Positions 21,968 through 32,800 of a stretch of DNA of 64,000 nucleotides are shown one piece after another. The stretch's first letter is position 1. Every line of letters starts with the position of its first letter. The notes beneath the pieces are model-generated. The model worked only from the letters and a program-made list of their open reading frames with translations. It had not been told where the DNA came from and did not search any database. The position numbers were made by a program, and so were the translations under genes. This stretch comes from Plumapathes pennacea (lineage: Eukaryota; Cnidaria; Anthozoa; Antipatharia; Myriopathidae), in NCBI GenBank assembly GCA_964036295.1, contig OZ038472.1, positions 558,001-622,000 on the forward strand, in the 5' to 3' direction.

Positions 21968-24900
21968 TCAGTTAGCGGTGTCGCCTTCACTCAAGTCGTG
22001 AGACTCATCCAGGAGAAGGTTGTTCTCCTCTAAGATCAGGTCAATGTCGTCACCTGAAAAAACAAGTAATGCAGAATTAGCGTCTAAGTATGATTAAAGC
22101 CGCAAAAATGGTTCTCGAGTTTTGTTGGCCAAAAGCTACAGAAAAAAAGTTGATTGTTTACTTAGTGAGTTTATTCAAGCTTTGAATTATTAAAAACGAA
22201 AACAAGATGATGTAATGAAAATTGACAGTTCCTACCGTTGAGGTATGTGGCTAGAACGTCCAGCACATCTTGTCGCTTCATAGCCACTAGTGCCAAAATC
22301 AACTCCTCTACCGTAATGTCTGGCTCACTCTTCTGTAAACTCTTAAACAGCAGCTTTGTGCTGCTCCTCTCATCCTCTGTGGGCTCAAAGAGTTGACACT
22401 TTTCTGGTGGCACCTTCAGTTCCTTCGCTAGTTCTCTCCAGTTCGGCTCGTCGTCGTTTAACAGGTCTGTGATTTGATCCATCAGTTCTGCGTCATCCAA
22501 GATGTCGCGCACGTGCTCATCGTCTGAGGGGGAAAGATTAAGGAGCGAGTTGAATTATGGGAGGATTTATGGAATCTCTTTTTGACGTCAAGAGTCAACC
22601 GACTGCCCGCCAAACGTCAACATTGTTGGCGGAAAAGGTGAAATACACTCTAAAGCGAAAGAGTACAAATGCAAAAATAAAAGGGGAACAGTATAAAGAC
22701 GAAAAGAGAGACAGTGAAGGAAATCAAAAGTAAAAACAACAACAACAAAGCGAAGAGACGACAAGGAAAAGAAATTACCCGGGATTCCAGCGGAGCCCAA
22801 CACGGAGATGACGTCTTTCCTTAAAATTCTCTCCAGCACTTCTTTCAGATCTGCAATTGTCAACTCGGGGGCAAATATGGGCAGGTATTTCAGCAGCAAC
22901 AGAGCGGAGTTGTATCCTTGGTTGGAACCGAAATTTTTGTACACCCGACGAGGGATGTCCAGCTGTTGAGCGAGGTGCTTCCAGATGACGGGGGAGCCTC
23001 GGTCGAGCTTCAGAGCCAGTTTTCCCAGTAGGTCCCGGTCCTCTTGCTCCACTAGACTGGCCACAACACTTTCGTCACTTATCAAGTTACCTGTTTGGCA
23101 TGAATCAACAAGAGAATGGTCACATGATGGTACCTTCCTATGAATTAACAACATGGTCACATGATGGTACTTTTCTACGAATTAACAATATGGTTACATC
23201 GTGGTACCTTTCTACGAATTAACAACAGTATCATCACATGAAGGTACCTCTATCCCCATTAGCTTTCCATATGAAGTACATTTTGAAGCTATAACAAGGA
23301 AGGACAAAAGGAAGGTGCAGAGCGAATGATTTGCCTTCCCTTGTCTTTAAGTGAACACCTTTCCCAGAAAGATATAAACAGTGACTTACGCATTCTAAAC
23401 TTATCCATAATTTGGACTACGTCTGGTCTTCCGATCTCCACCAGCGCTTCTCTAATTTCTTTCATGGTCATGTCGGGCTTCGTCGAAGAAAGAAACACGA
23501 ACAAGTCTTCGGTGGGACTGCTGACGGAATACACGTCATAATGTTCGTACGCCTCGGGTGGTATGGCCAAGAGATCTGCCAGGTCTCGCCAGCTCGGAAG
23601 CAAACTGTACTGGTAATCTGTGTCAAGGCATTTTGCCAACTCGTCCAGGATACGCGAGTTATCGGTGATAGTTTCCGATAGCAGTGAGTCTAGAGATTTT
23701 GATAGGCAATGTAAAGTAATATTGGTAAACGATGAAGAATGCCGTGTGCTTCAGTTATAGATGCACGCGTTGGAGAACAGCATAAATCCAAAAACAACAG
23801 TGCGAGAAAAAGGGGAACACTATGCGACTATTGTTAGTAGGAGAATGACGCGAGACACACCTCGTCCCATTTCCTCACTTTCAACGGCCGCATCGTGCGT
23901 GCGCGTCGTCATTTAAAATTGACTGGTGCGAGCAAAAGGGTCGGACTATTCATAAACGCATGGACCACTAGCATCTTAATATCTAAAATGAAATTTTTGT
24001 AATCACAGTCCATGTCTTACCTGCATCGATTCTTTGTACAACACTATCACTTAAATCGTCGACCTCCTCCTCCACTTGCTCCTGATTCATCAGCGGAGCC
24101 TGCTTTGTCCTTTCTCTAGGGTCGTAGTCATCATCGCCGTCTACTTCTACATGTATCTCTTCGTCTTTCAGCATTTCTTCGACTTCTCCTTTGTGTTTCT
24201 CTACGTGGTTATGCACTTCCTCTTTTTGTTGGCTTTGTACTTTCTCAGTTTCTCCCTCTTCTTTTTCTTCCTCTCCTTGAATGTGCCCCTTCACGAGTTC
24301 TTCTTCCTCTCCTGTGTCATTCTCTGGTCGATCTTGCACCTGCACACATTGACCCCCTTCGTCTTTCTCTTCTTGTTCGTGTCCTTCAATTTTCTGATCC
24401 ATTTCATTATCTTTCTCTCCTGATTGTTCCTCAGCCTCTCTACTAATTGCTACCGCCGCGTCTTCCCCATTTGTCGTCTCTGCAGTCATTTCTTCTTCTT
24501 TGTCCTGTCCTTGCTCCTGTCGCTGTATCTCCTCACTTACTTTACATTCCCTTTTGTCCACTTCCTCGCCCTTTCCTTCTTTCTCTTTCACTTCTTTCTC
24601 TGTTGTTTCCGTCACTACAGTTTCTCCATCTTCACCTTCACCAGTTGCTGTCGTTACTTCATCTTCTTCTTTTTGATCTTGTTCTGGGGCAGACTCATCT
24701 TCTCCGTCTTTCTCTTCTTTATCCGTCACTACAGTTTCCCCTTCTTGACCAGTTGCTGTCGTTACTTCATCTTCTTTTTTATCTTGTTCTGGGGCAGACT
24801 CTTCTTCCCGTTCTGCCTCTTCATTATCCGTCACTGCAGTTTCCCCATCTTCACCAGTTTCTGTTCTTACTATATCTTCTTCTTGATCTTGTTTTGGCGT

Positions 24901-27900
24901 GGGCCCCTCTTCACTTTCACGCCCTTCATTATCTTGCACCACAGTTGATGGATATATTTCACTCTGTTCCAACCGCTCTTTCCCTTCCGTCGTCTCTACT
25001 GATTTCATTTCCCTGTCACCTTCCTTCTCTTCTTGAAATTTCTCGTTGTCCTCTTCTCCGTCATTTTCTGTGTCTCCTTGTTCTTCAACCTTCTCTGCCA
25101 CTTTTCCCACGTTTAGCTCCTGTTCTCCAGATTCCATATGAGCCAACCTTTCGCTTGGTTCCTCGTGGCTGCTGTCAGGGGACCTCACGCCTTCCTCTGA
25201 ATAAATAAGGACAGGTATAGATGAGATTACACACTACAAAGTAGCAAGCTAATGTCGTATTTACTGCATTGACTGAAAAAGCACAGGGGGATTGTAAAGA
25301 TAATGTACAACAAAATTTAGTTTCTACTTAATAACATGAACCATGCACTGTACCATCAGAAGTAGTTGACAAGATCTCTTCCATGTCTTTGTCCAAGTTG
25401 AGGGTATCTGAAGGAGTTTCAACAATTTGGGTGTCTGGAATACAAGTTGTATCTGCCTTGTCATCAACAACTTTATCCATAACAGCTCCTACACCTGGCA
25501 CATTGGTGACTTCTTCTCCCTGTTCAGTCCCAGAGTTCACAGAAACTTGTTTTTCATTACTCAAGTTCTCATGAACTGTTTTACCTGATTCTAAGTCTCT
25601 TGACACTTCTGTATCACTGTCTGCTGAAGTTTGGACCAGTGCTGTTGCTGACTCATTATCACCTTGTTTACCAATGTTCAATTTAGCAGCCTGACTGGAG
25701 TGTAATTCATCTGATAAAGTCCTTTGTATTGAACTTGGCTGCAGCTCCTCACTGGCTGCAGTTGAGCCAAAAAGTTCCTCAGATGCACCATTCTGTTCAT
25801 CTGCTTTGCTTTCACCAACTAACCCAGGTTCTGCTTGGGCACCTTCTGCATTAATCAAAGTAGTGTCCTCTGACACACTCATGCCTTCATTAACAAAACT
25901 CACTGAAGTCTGGTCTTCTCTTGTATTTTCCAACAACTCACAGGCAGCATTCTCTTCATTTCTTAAACTGTCTTCTGCTCCTCCAGCTGACGTCACAATC
26001 TCATCAAGTCTTGTTTCGTCAACTGCAACAGTTTGGTCCTCACATTTTGGACTCTGATCATCCAAACTATTGCAAGAATTTTGTTCAGAGGAACTACCAG
26101 CAATATCTTCGCTTTTAGTATGCACCTCCACAACTATCTTGTCGCGGTCTTCGACAACGACTGAAGATTGCAAAACAGGCACCCCAACTAACACAGTGTT
26201 GTCATCCTGCTGCATCAAAGAGGCAGTATCATCATTCAGATCAATGGTGCTGGGAGCCGCCTCTGCAGAAGTTGTTCCTGTCGATGTATCAAGTGGCATC
26301 TGATCCTCGACAGCAGCAATTTTTTCACTAAGGTTCCCTGCCATAACAGCCTTCTCGCAGCTGTCTTCTGTGTGCTTCATATTTTTCCCTGCTTCTTCGT
26401 TCAGGGCCTCATCAAGACTATCCTTCTCACTGTCCTTATCAGGATTATCAGCTTGTTCTGCACCGGCCCAAGCTGTAGATGCATTGTTGTTTGATAATCC
26501 TTGATCTGTAGCTTGTTCACCATTTGTTGTGGTAACTATGGAAACAATAAATTACACTTATGCATGGGAAAATACTGCATTATTAATGCTAGACTAATAC
26601 TGAACAATTTGTTTGTTATTTTAGGTCAGCTACTGCTTGTAACATCAGGTAATATAGCTTTTTGCAGGCTTTATCAAATTACAATCTCAGCAAAAAAACC
26701 CTGGTTTACAAAAGACCATTTTCAGATTGGAAGCCTGTTTTCTCAACTGATTAATCTACTACTGTTTTGCAATAGCTTTGTCATACATACACACACACAG
26801 ACATAACAATATATATTTATCATTGATAAGGTTGTTGTATATATTCTTGACTTGAATTTAAAAAACTGGTAAAAACACAAATTATTTTAAATTACATGTA
26901 TTATTTTAATTTATACGTGTGCAGTTGTCTCGTTTTCTCGTAGCATTTCGTACTTGCCGTCACCATACAAAATTTGAATTTGAATCTAATCAAAATAGAC
27001 GTGCTATTGTGTGCAAAACATGCAAATTTACACAACAAGGAAAAGAGTCGCCGCGGTCAATATGTAAACACTAGGAAAGCGAAAATTAAAATGGATTATA
27101 AGTCCAGTAAAAACTAGTATTAGCCATCCCAATGGAACAAACGACAACATAAAATTATACGTTTTCGATCGAATGTTACAATGTGCATGCACGGTAGCAC
27201 GCCAGACGCGTATAAATAGAGTCGGAATCTCGGAAATACATTGTCATTCAAACAAGTCCCACGTGTGTCTAAATCGCTTTCATATTACTGCTTTACCAAC
27301 TTCCAATTAAGTCCTAAAAAGACACAATCACTGGGCCAGTTGGTGAGTTGTTAATGTGGTACTTAGTGTATTGTTTGGTTAATTAAGATACATCCTTGGG
27401 GGTGGTGTATATGATCACAGCATAAAGATCACGTTTAATGTTACAGATGCAGAATTCCATGCTGTTGAAAATCTAGAACAAGAGCATTTCCAGTAGGGTA
27501 GAAATCCGAAACGAAGGGGAAAAACATTATGAGAAAATCTTGAGCGTTTACCTTCTGCGGCCGACAAACGAATCTCTACAGAAAAGAAGTATGGCTCAAT
27601 CCTTTCCTCCGCGAACTCCAGAAGTCCTGCAAACTCTCCTCTCTTAGTATAAATCACAGCTCCTAAAGGCATCTCCTCATTAGGAAACCCCCTTATGGTC
27701 TTGATCTCAGTGTTTCCAAAATCTTGAAGAACGAATTGGCGCGTTTCCGCCAGAAATAAAAACTTGTACGTTCGTGTTGAGAACTCTTGGCTTTCTTCCT
27801 CCCGTATAACATGGCAGTACAATCCTTCGCTGAGCTCAGCGTTCAGCTTTGCAGTGTCAAAGCACACTAAAGGCCGAGTCGTTTGCAAGCTACTTTTCTT

Positions 27901-28296
27901 TGCCATTCGTCTCAGAAAGCCTCTCTTGTCGAGCTTCTCGACGGAAATGATTGTCATCGATTGCTCTTTTGCCAAACCGTCGTCTTTAACATCGGTGTCA
28001 TCCCAAACAGCACGTCCGGGAATATCCATACAAGCGTCTGCAGCAAGGTTAAGATCAAACGTTTCCAAGCCTTTCTTATCTTTGAGGAGAAAATCAGCGA
28101 CAAATGCTTTTCCTGGTGTGAGCTCGTCGCGATGAAGTACATTGCTGGAAGTCACCAAGATATATGGACATTTCCAGCCACGCTCGGACGAAAACCACTC
28201 ACATTTAACAACACAGCCGCTTCCTCGAGTTAACGAGCCTTCGTTTTTCGGCAAGATCTGCCTAATTCTGCAGACAGCAAACTCAACTTTGTTCAT
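21968..28296 (-). CDS. Trypsin-like pseudoprotease, acidic linker and three Death-domain-like modules (seven exons)
   Basis: The exons are 28296-27552, 26535-25354, 25196-24021, 23689-23390, 23090-22779, 22523-22236 and 22053-21968. All six introns are phase 1 and the sum is 1362 residues. Residues 1-248 look like a trypsin/HtrA-type barrel (GSGCVVKCEW, then ILVTSSNVL). The position of the usual catalytic His (ILTxxHVL) is Asn, so this is probably a pseudoprotease. Two exons encode about 790 acidic, disordered residues with internal repeats of the type APEQD...EVTTATG...GETVVTD. Exons 4, 5 and 6 each encode one Death-like helical bundle with a W..LA..L core: LPSWRDLADLLAIPPEAYEH, PVIWKHLAQQLDIPRRVYKN and EPNWRELAKELKVPPEKCQL, each followed by a P(D/E)(M/L/I)T...(R/K)(P/K/Q)DV helix pair. 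A short acidic tail ends the protein. It is probably a cytoplasmic adaptor in apoptosis or immunity. The start is the first ATG after an acceptor-like CAG at 28330; a 5' UTR exon may lie upstream. Confidence 0.75.
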
Positions 28297-28529
28297 TCTT
28301 AGGGCTGTTTTCAGAACCCATACAATCTGTTTCACGATGCTTCAGGTTCCCAGGCTTACTCGGCCATCACACGTACATCACGCAACCAAACAAGGTCACG
28401 AGTCGAACTTTCTGGAACACCATGTAATTGGATACCTTGGCCCAATATCAATCTGTTCGTATGCCCTGTAACTTGTTTAATGACATACAGTAGCTTGGGA
28501 CTTGTCAGCACTTGATCACTGTCAGTTTC

Positions 28530-28800
28530 CCGGGGTGGGAGGGGGGGGGGGGGGGGGGGGGAGGGGAGGGGGGGAAGGGGGAGGGGTGTACTCCCATATA
28601 TGAGCCATATAGGTGTGTGCCGCCGCCCCAAAGGGTATCATTTTCAGCATTTTAGTCTGAAATAGGGTATTGATTTTAGCATTTTAGTCTGAAATAGGGT
28701 TGGAGATTTTAATATTTGGTCTGAAATAGGGTCGAAAATTGTGCATTTTGGTCTGAAATAGGGTCAAAAATTGCATATTTTGAGGAGTATCCCCCCGGGG
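28530..28800. repeat. Dispersed repeat with G-run and tandem TAGTCTGAAATAGGGT units
   Basis: A near-pure G tract (about 28540-28585) is followed by CCCATATATGAGCCATATAGG and by four successive TCTGAAATAGGGT units spaced 30-45 bases apart. CCCGGGG-like sequences bound it on both sides (28530 and 28795). A second copy lies at 56180-56470. Confidence 0.75.
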
Positions 28801-29449
28801 TCAGTTTATCCTCAGAATTCACAAGTCATGCAGGTGCGAGTATGACTATAAAGTTGACATATATGTGACAAATTTTAATGCCAATATTTCAGGCTCAGTA
28901 TGATGTTGGAGATAACAGATTGAAACTGAAACTTTGGTCAGAACTTAAGGCTTCCTTCCTCAATCCTTGCTCCCCTGTTATGCTGCACTCCTAATGTCTC
29001 TTCAGCTGGCCACGGATCAGTGTTCAGGGGGTGGCAACCTCCTCAGCAAGTGTCTTTGAACCTTAGTAAATATAGTAAACAGTTTACAACCAACGGACCA
29101 ACGGCCAAATTTGTAGACCCAAAAATGGACAAACGCTCAGGACGTAGTTTGACATAAACTTAAGAATGCTTGGGCACACTCTTTATCGACCCTAAAAAAG
29201 GTACTGCCAAAATCTTTCCACCCATGGACAACCAGAAAATTTCTCACCCAAAATAGGCCCAAACAGCAAATTTCAATCAACCCAAAAAACACCTTCATAC
29301 CTCCCCATCAATAATATACCTAAGTACCTCCCTTGATATCCCCCTTAGGGCACAAGGTGAGAGGTTCCTGGCCTTCTGTAAATATTTCTATAATTTATAA
29401 AAGTTTGTATAATCACTTCTGTGTGTTCAGAACCGTATAATAATGTAAC
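28801..29449. other. Non-coding stretch
   Basis: No exon is recognised. Bases 29090-29320 are rich in CCCAAAA/CCCACC blocks and look like a decayed repeat. Confidence 0.4.
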
Positions 29450-29787
29450 TTATTACACGACTTCACATTTTCGAGTGCAAATATAGGCCAAAACGAGTGC
29501 AAAGATGGGAGCGTATTGCACTCATCAGGAACCAGATCAACTGGTTTATTAGCTTACGTGATCAGTTTTTGCAAGCAAAGTTTACGAACGCGTCATTTTT
29601 TGTTCCCTTTTGCGCGCGGCGGGAATGTTTGCCCTGCTTCGTTTGTCGTGTAATAAATAATTTATTACACAGTCATGCAATACGGCTGTATTTTTACTCG
29701 TCAGTTTTATTTTTTCTCGCCTGAAGCAGGCTCGAAAAAATAAAACCGACTCGTAAAAATACTCCGCCTATTGCCCTCGTGTAATAA
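29450..29787. mobile_element. Small terminal-inverted-repeat element (MITE-like)
   Basis: TTATTACACGA at 29450-29460 pairs with TCGTGTAATAA at 29777-29787. Internally GTGTAATAAATAATTTATTACAC (about 29648-29671) is a palindrome of the same motif, and a second imperfect hairpin (TTTTATTTTTTCTCG paired with CGAAAAAATAAAA) lies at 29705-29750. It has no coding capacity and lies just downstream of the DSN1-like stop codon. Confidence 0.6.
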
Positions 29788-29826
29788 CCTCTTTATATTA
29801 GCACTATATAGTTAGCATTGATAACA

Positions 29827-32800
29827 CTACTCACTGAATGAACTGAGTTGTTTTTCTACAAAGGCTTGTGAGCTGTCATTGTATTGCTTCAGTGTGTTGA
29901 TCACTTTGCAGACACGGTGAATCTGAAAATAAGAATAAAAATATTTTATTATCAATATAGTGTATAATAAATTATAAAATAACTATGATACTATGTGCAT
30001 TCTGATTGGCTAAATAACCAATATAAGATGACAGTATATTACTTTATATTACTGACCTGATGTGTGATGTATTTAATTGACTATATATGGCTACACACGG
30101 TAAGCTGGGGGTACACAAGAGTAGCATAGGGTGTTCTCCATCAGACCCCACCCCCACCCCCCCTTGGAATTTATCAATCCCTCTGTGGGAGGGGGGGGGC
30201 AGATAATTTTTGGAACTATACACATTGTAGTAATGTTAGTAATTAAAGGTTGGAATTTTCTAATAAAAGCAGAGTTAAATTTCATTAATATGGACAAAGG
30301 TATACCTGCAACGCAATCTGTTGCTGAAGTTGTTGCTGTTTTTCGAACAAGACCTTTAGGGAAAGTTTGCCAGAAAGAAGTTTGTGTTGTTCCAGAGACA
30401 GGAATTCAGGGCACTCTTCAGGAGTGTTATTGTTGATTTCTCGAGATTCCCTTAAGGATGAAACAAAAAATATGCATGTTAGAAACAGTCAGAAGGAGGA
30501 GGAGGTGGAGGAGGAAGACTGCACACAATTTGGCAGGGCCAGTTATTTAAAGCCCGATAAGCTAATCCAGGATTAACCACTTTTTTTACTTCATCCTTTT
30601 GGCCATTAACCTGCAAGATTTTGTTCAAAGACCAACTAAAAGACTTCTTTAGTGGAAACCTTATCATTACACTGAATTCTGAGCAAAGCATTCCCATTTT
30701 CAGGCTTGAAAATAATGACAAAATGTTTGCTGCTAATTCGCAGTCTTATATAGTGTCGTCCTTTGAACAACCAGGTCCAGACTATTAATCAGCTGGCTAA
30801 AACTGGATGCCTATCTGTCTCAATCAGTTCACCAATCTCAATATTTATTTAAACAGATTATTTTAAACACAATAGCTTCTTACTTTTCAGCTTGCTTTTC
30901 TTTAGCTTGGTGGCCTGAAAGAAGTTTATCCCATTTGTCTACTTCAGTCTTCAACCTGGTATTTGAAGTTTGAGTCAGTTTTTACAATTTTTATATTGTA
31001 TATTGATATTATCAATATTTATAATTCTTTTAAGCATTCCACTGTCAAATAAAAAATATGCCCAACCAAAGAATGAATGTCAACTCATCAGTAGCTATAA
31101 AAGTATACAATACACACATTAAAGTTTACTTACTTTTCAACAATAGCTTGAATGGCTGTACCAATTTCTTCAATCCTAACATTCTTAGGATTTTGTACAA
31201 GTCTAAAAAAAATGAAAGAAGAGTAAACGAAATACTCACTGTTAGTAATTATTATTATTTTGTTTTCAATACACTTCATTGTGTCAATGCCGGCCAGCTG
31301 GCATGTTTACTTACTTTGTTTCTTGTTTGGGAATTAGGAATGCTTCATCAATAATATTGCTGTCTGAGATAACAGATCTCAAGGAGCTGAATACCTCTTT
31401 GGCTGAAAATGAAATAGGTAGTTTTGATGACATCTTAATTTTTAAGCTCGCCTCACGAAGTGAAGGCGAGCTTGAAGTTGTCACGGTGTCCTTCCAGGCT
31501 TCTGTGTCAACAATGGACTTCCAAATAAGGAATTTCTAAAGAAGGAACTTGTCAGTTTCCAAATTTGGGCATGGTCGTGTTACGCAGTTCGTTCAAACAG
31601 AAGACGTCGAAGCTTCATGTGGAATTTCTTGTTTGTCATGGTTGTCAAGCATTCGAAGTTTGTTTGGCCATTAGGCCTGGGTGTTTCTACGAATGTAGGG
31701 ATTGTGCTGTGGTTACGAAAATATACCGCGATTGAGCGACACTGAAATTAATGAAATGCTGTGATCATGAAACGCAGACATTGTGCTGTTTTGTAAACAA
31801 AGACCAGGCGTTAAACGAGGGTGCTTCTACAGCTGTGATTGACACAAGCTATCACGTCGCCAGATCGAATGGCAAGGATTGTGTTGCGGTAGAAACATCT
31901 GAACGTGAAATGCTTGACGGACGGTCGCGTTACCATTTTACGTGGAAGGGTTAAGACTAATCGGAAGCGAGCGGGAACCGTCGCGTATTCCATTACGCAA
32001 AGTTCGAAGGCTTTTGCGAAAGAGCAAACACGTGCGGCGTAAGGTACGTCGCTACATAAGTAAATTTGTTTCCAAGTCGTCTGCTCTTGCCGAATGTTGT
32101 AAAAAGCATGAAACCCGTGCCAATACTGTCTAACGAGGCACGTAAAGCTTGTAAATGAGAGCAAGATTAAGGTTCGCAAATATGTTTATCTGTGTAAGCA
32201 GCGGCCAAATACGAAACATAAAAATTAAGACTTTATGTGGCTTATGTGGGAATGTCATTTTATTGGCCTTTGCACAACTTGGCATCTTACCAGCTTTGAT
32301 GTTTTGATGACAAGTTCTACAAATCCATTCAGAATTGTTCACACTTTCTTCCCCAGTGATACAAAGTTTGACTGATGCATTAAGATCTGAGTTGAATGAA
32401 TGTTCATGACATCTAATCACATCAGCTTTGTACCAAAGTTGATCACAGCAAGTACACATAACTCAGGTCCACATTTAATATTTTCATGAAGTTGCTTAAT
32501 AAGACCCTCAATGGTTTTTAATTTGTTTACTCTTTGTTTTTGCTTCGTCTGTTTTTCTTTTAGTCTCACTAATTGTGGATTTGTTTGCCTTTGTATTTTT
32601 TGGCTTGTCTCTTTTTCTTTAACAAAATCTGGGTCCTTTTCCCTTTTTCTTTTTTTGGCCTGTCTCTCTTTTTCTTTCACATAATCTGGGTTTGCTTCTC
32701 TGTATATTTTCTTAGCTTTATCTTCTTTTTGTTTTACTTTGAGACTACTTTTTCTGTTTCATGTGCGTTCTCATTAGCTTATCTTTAGCAAGATATTGTT

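Noticed and set aside
24076-25208. Plus-strand frames rich in Leu/Phe resembling membrane proteins
   Set aside because: They are the antisense of the acidic Glu/Asp-rich exon; GAA/GAG codons read backwards as Phe and Leu codons.
28296-28335. Upstream GTG-started extension of the pseudoprotease frame
   Set aside because: It depends on a non-ATG start and crosses an acceptor-like CAG; the ATG at 28296 is the better start.
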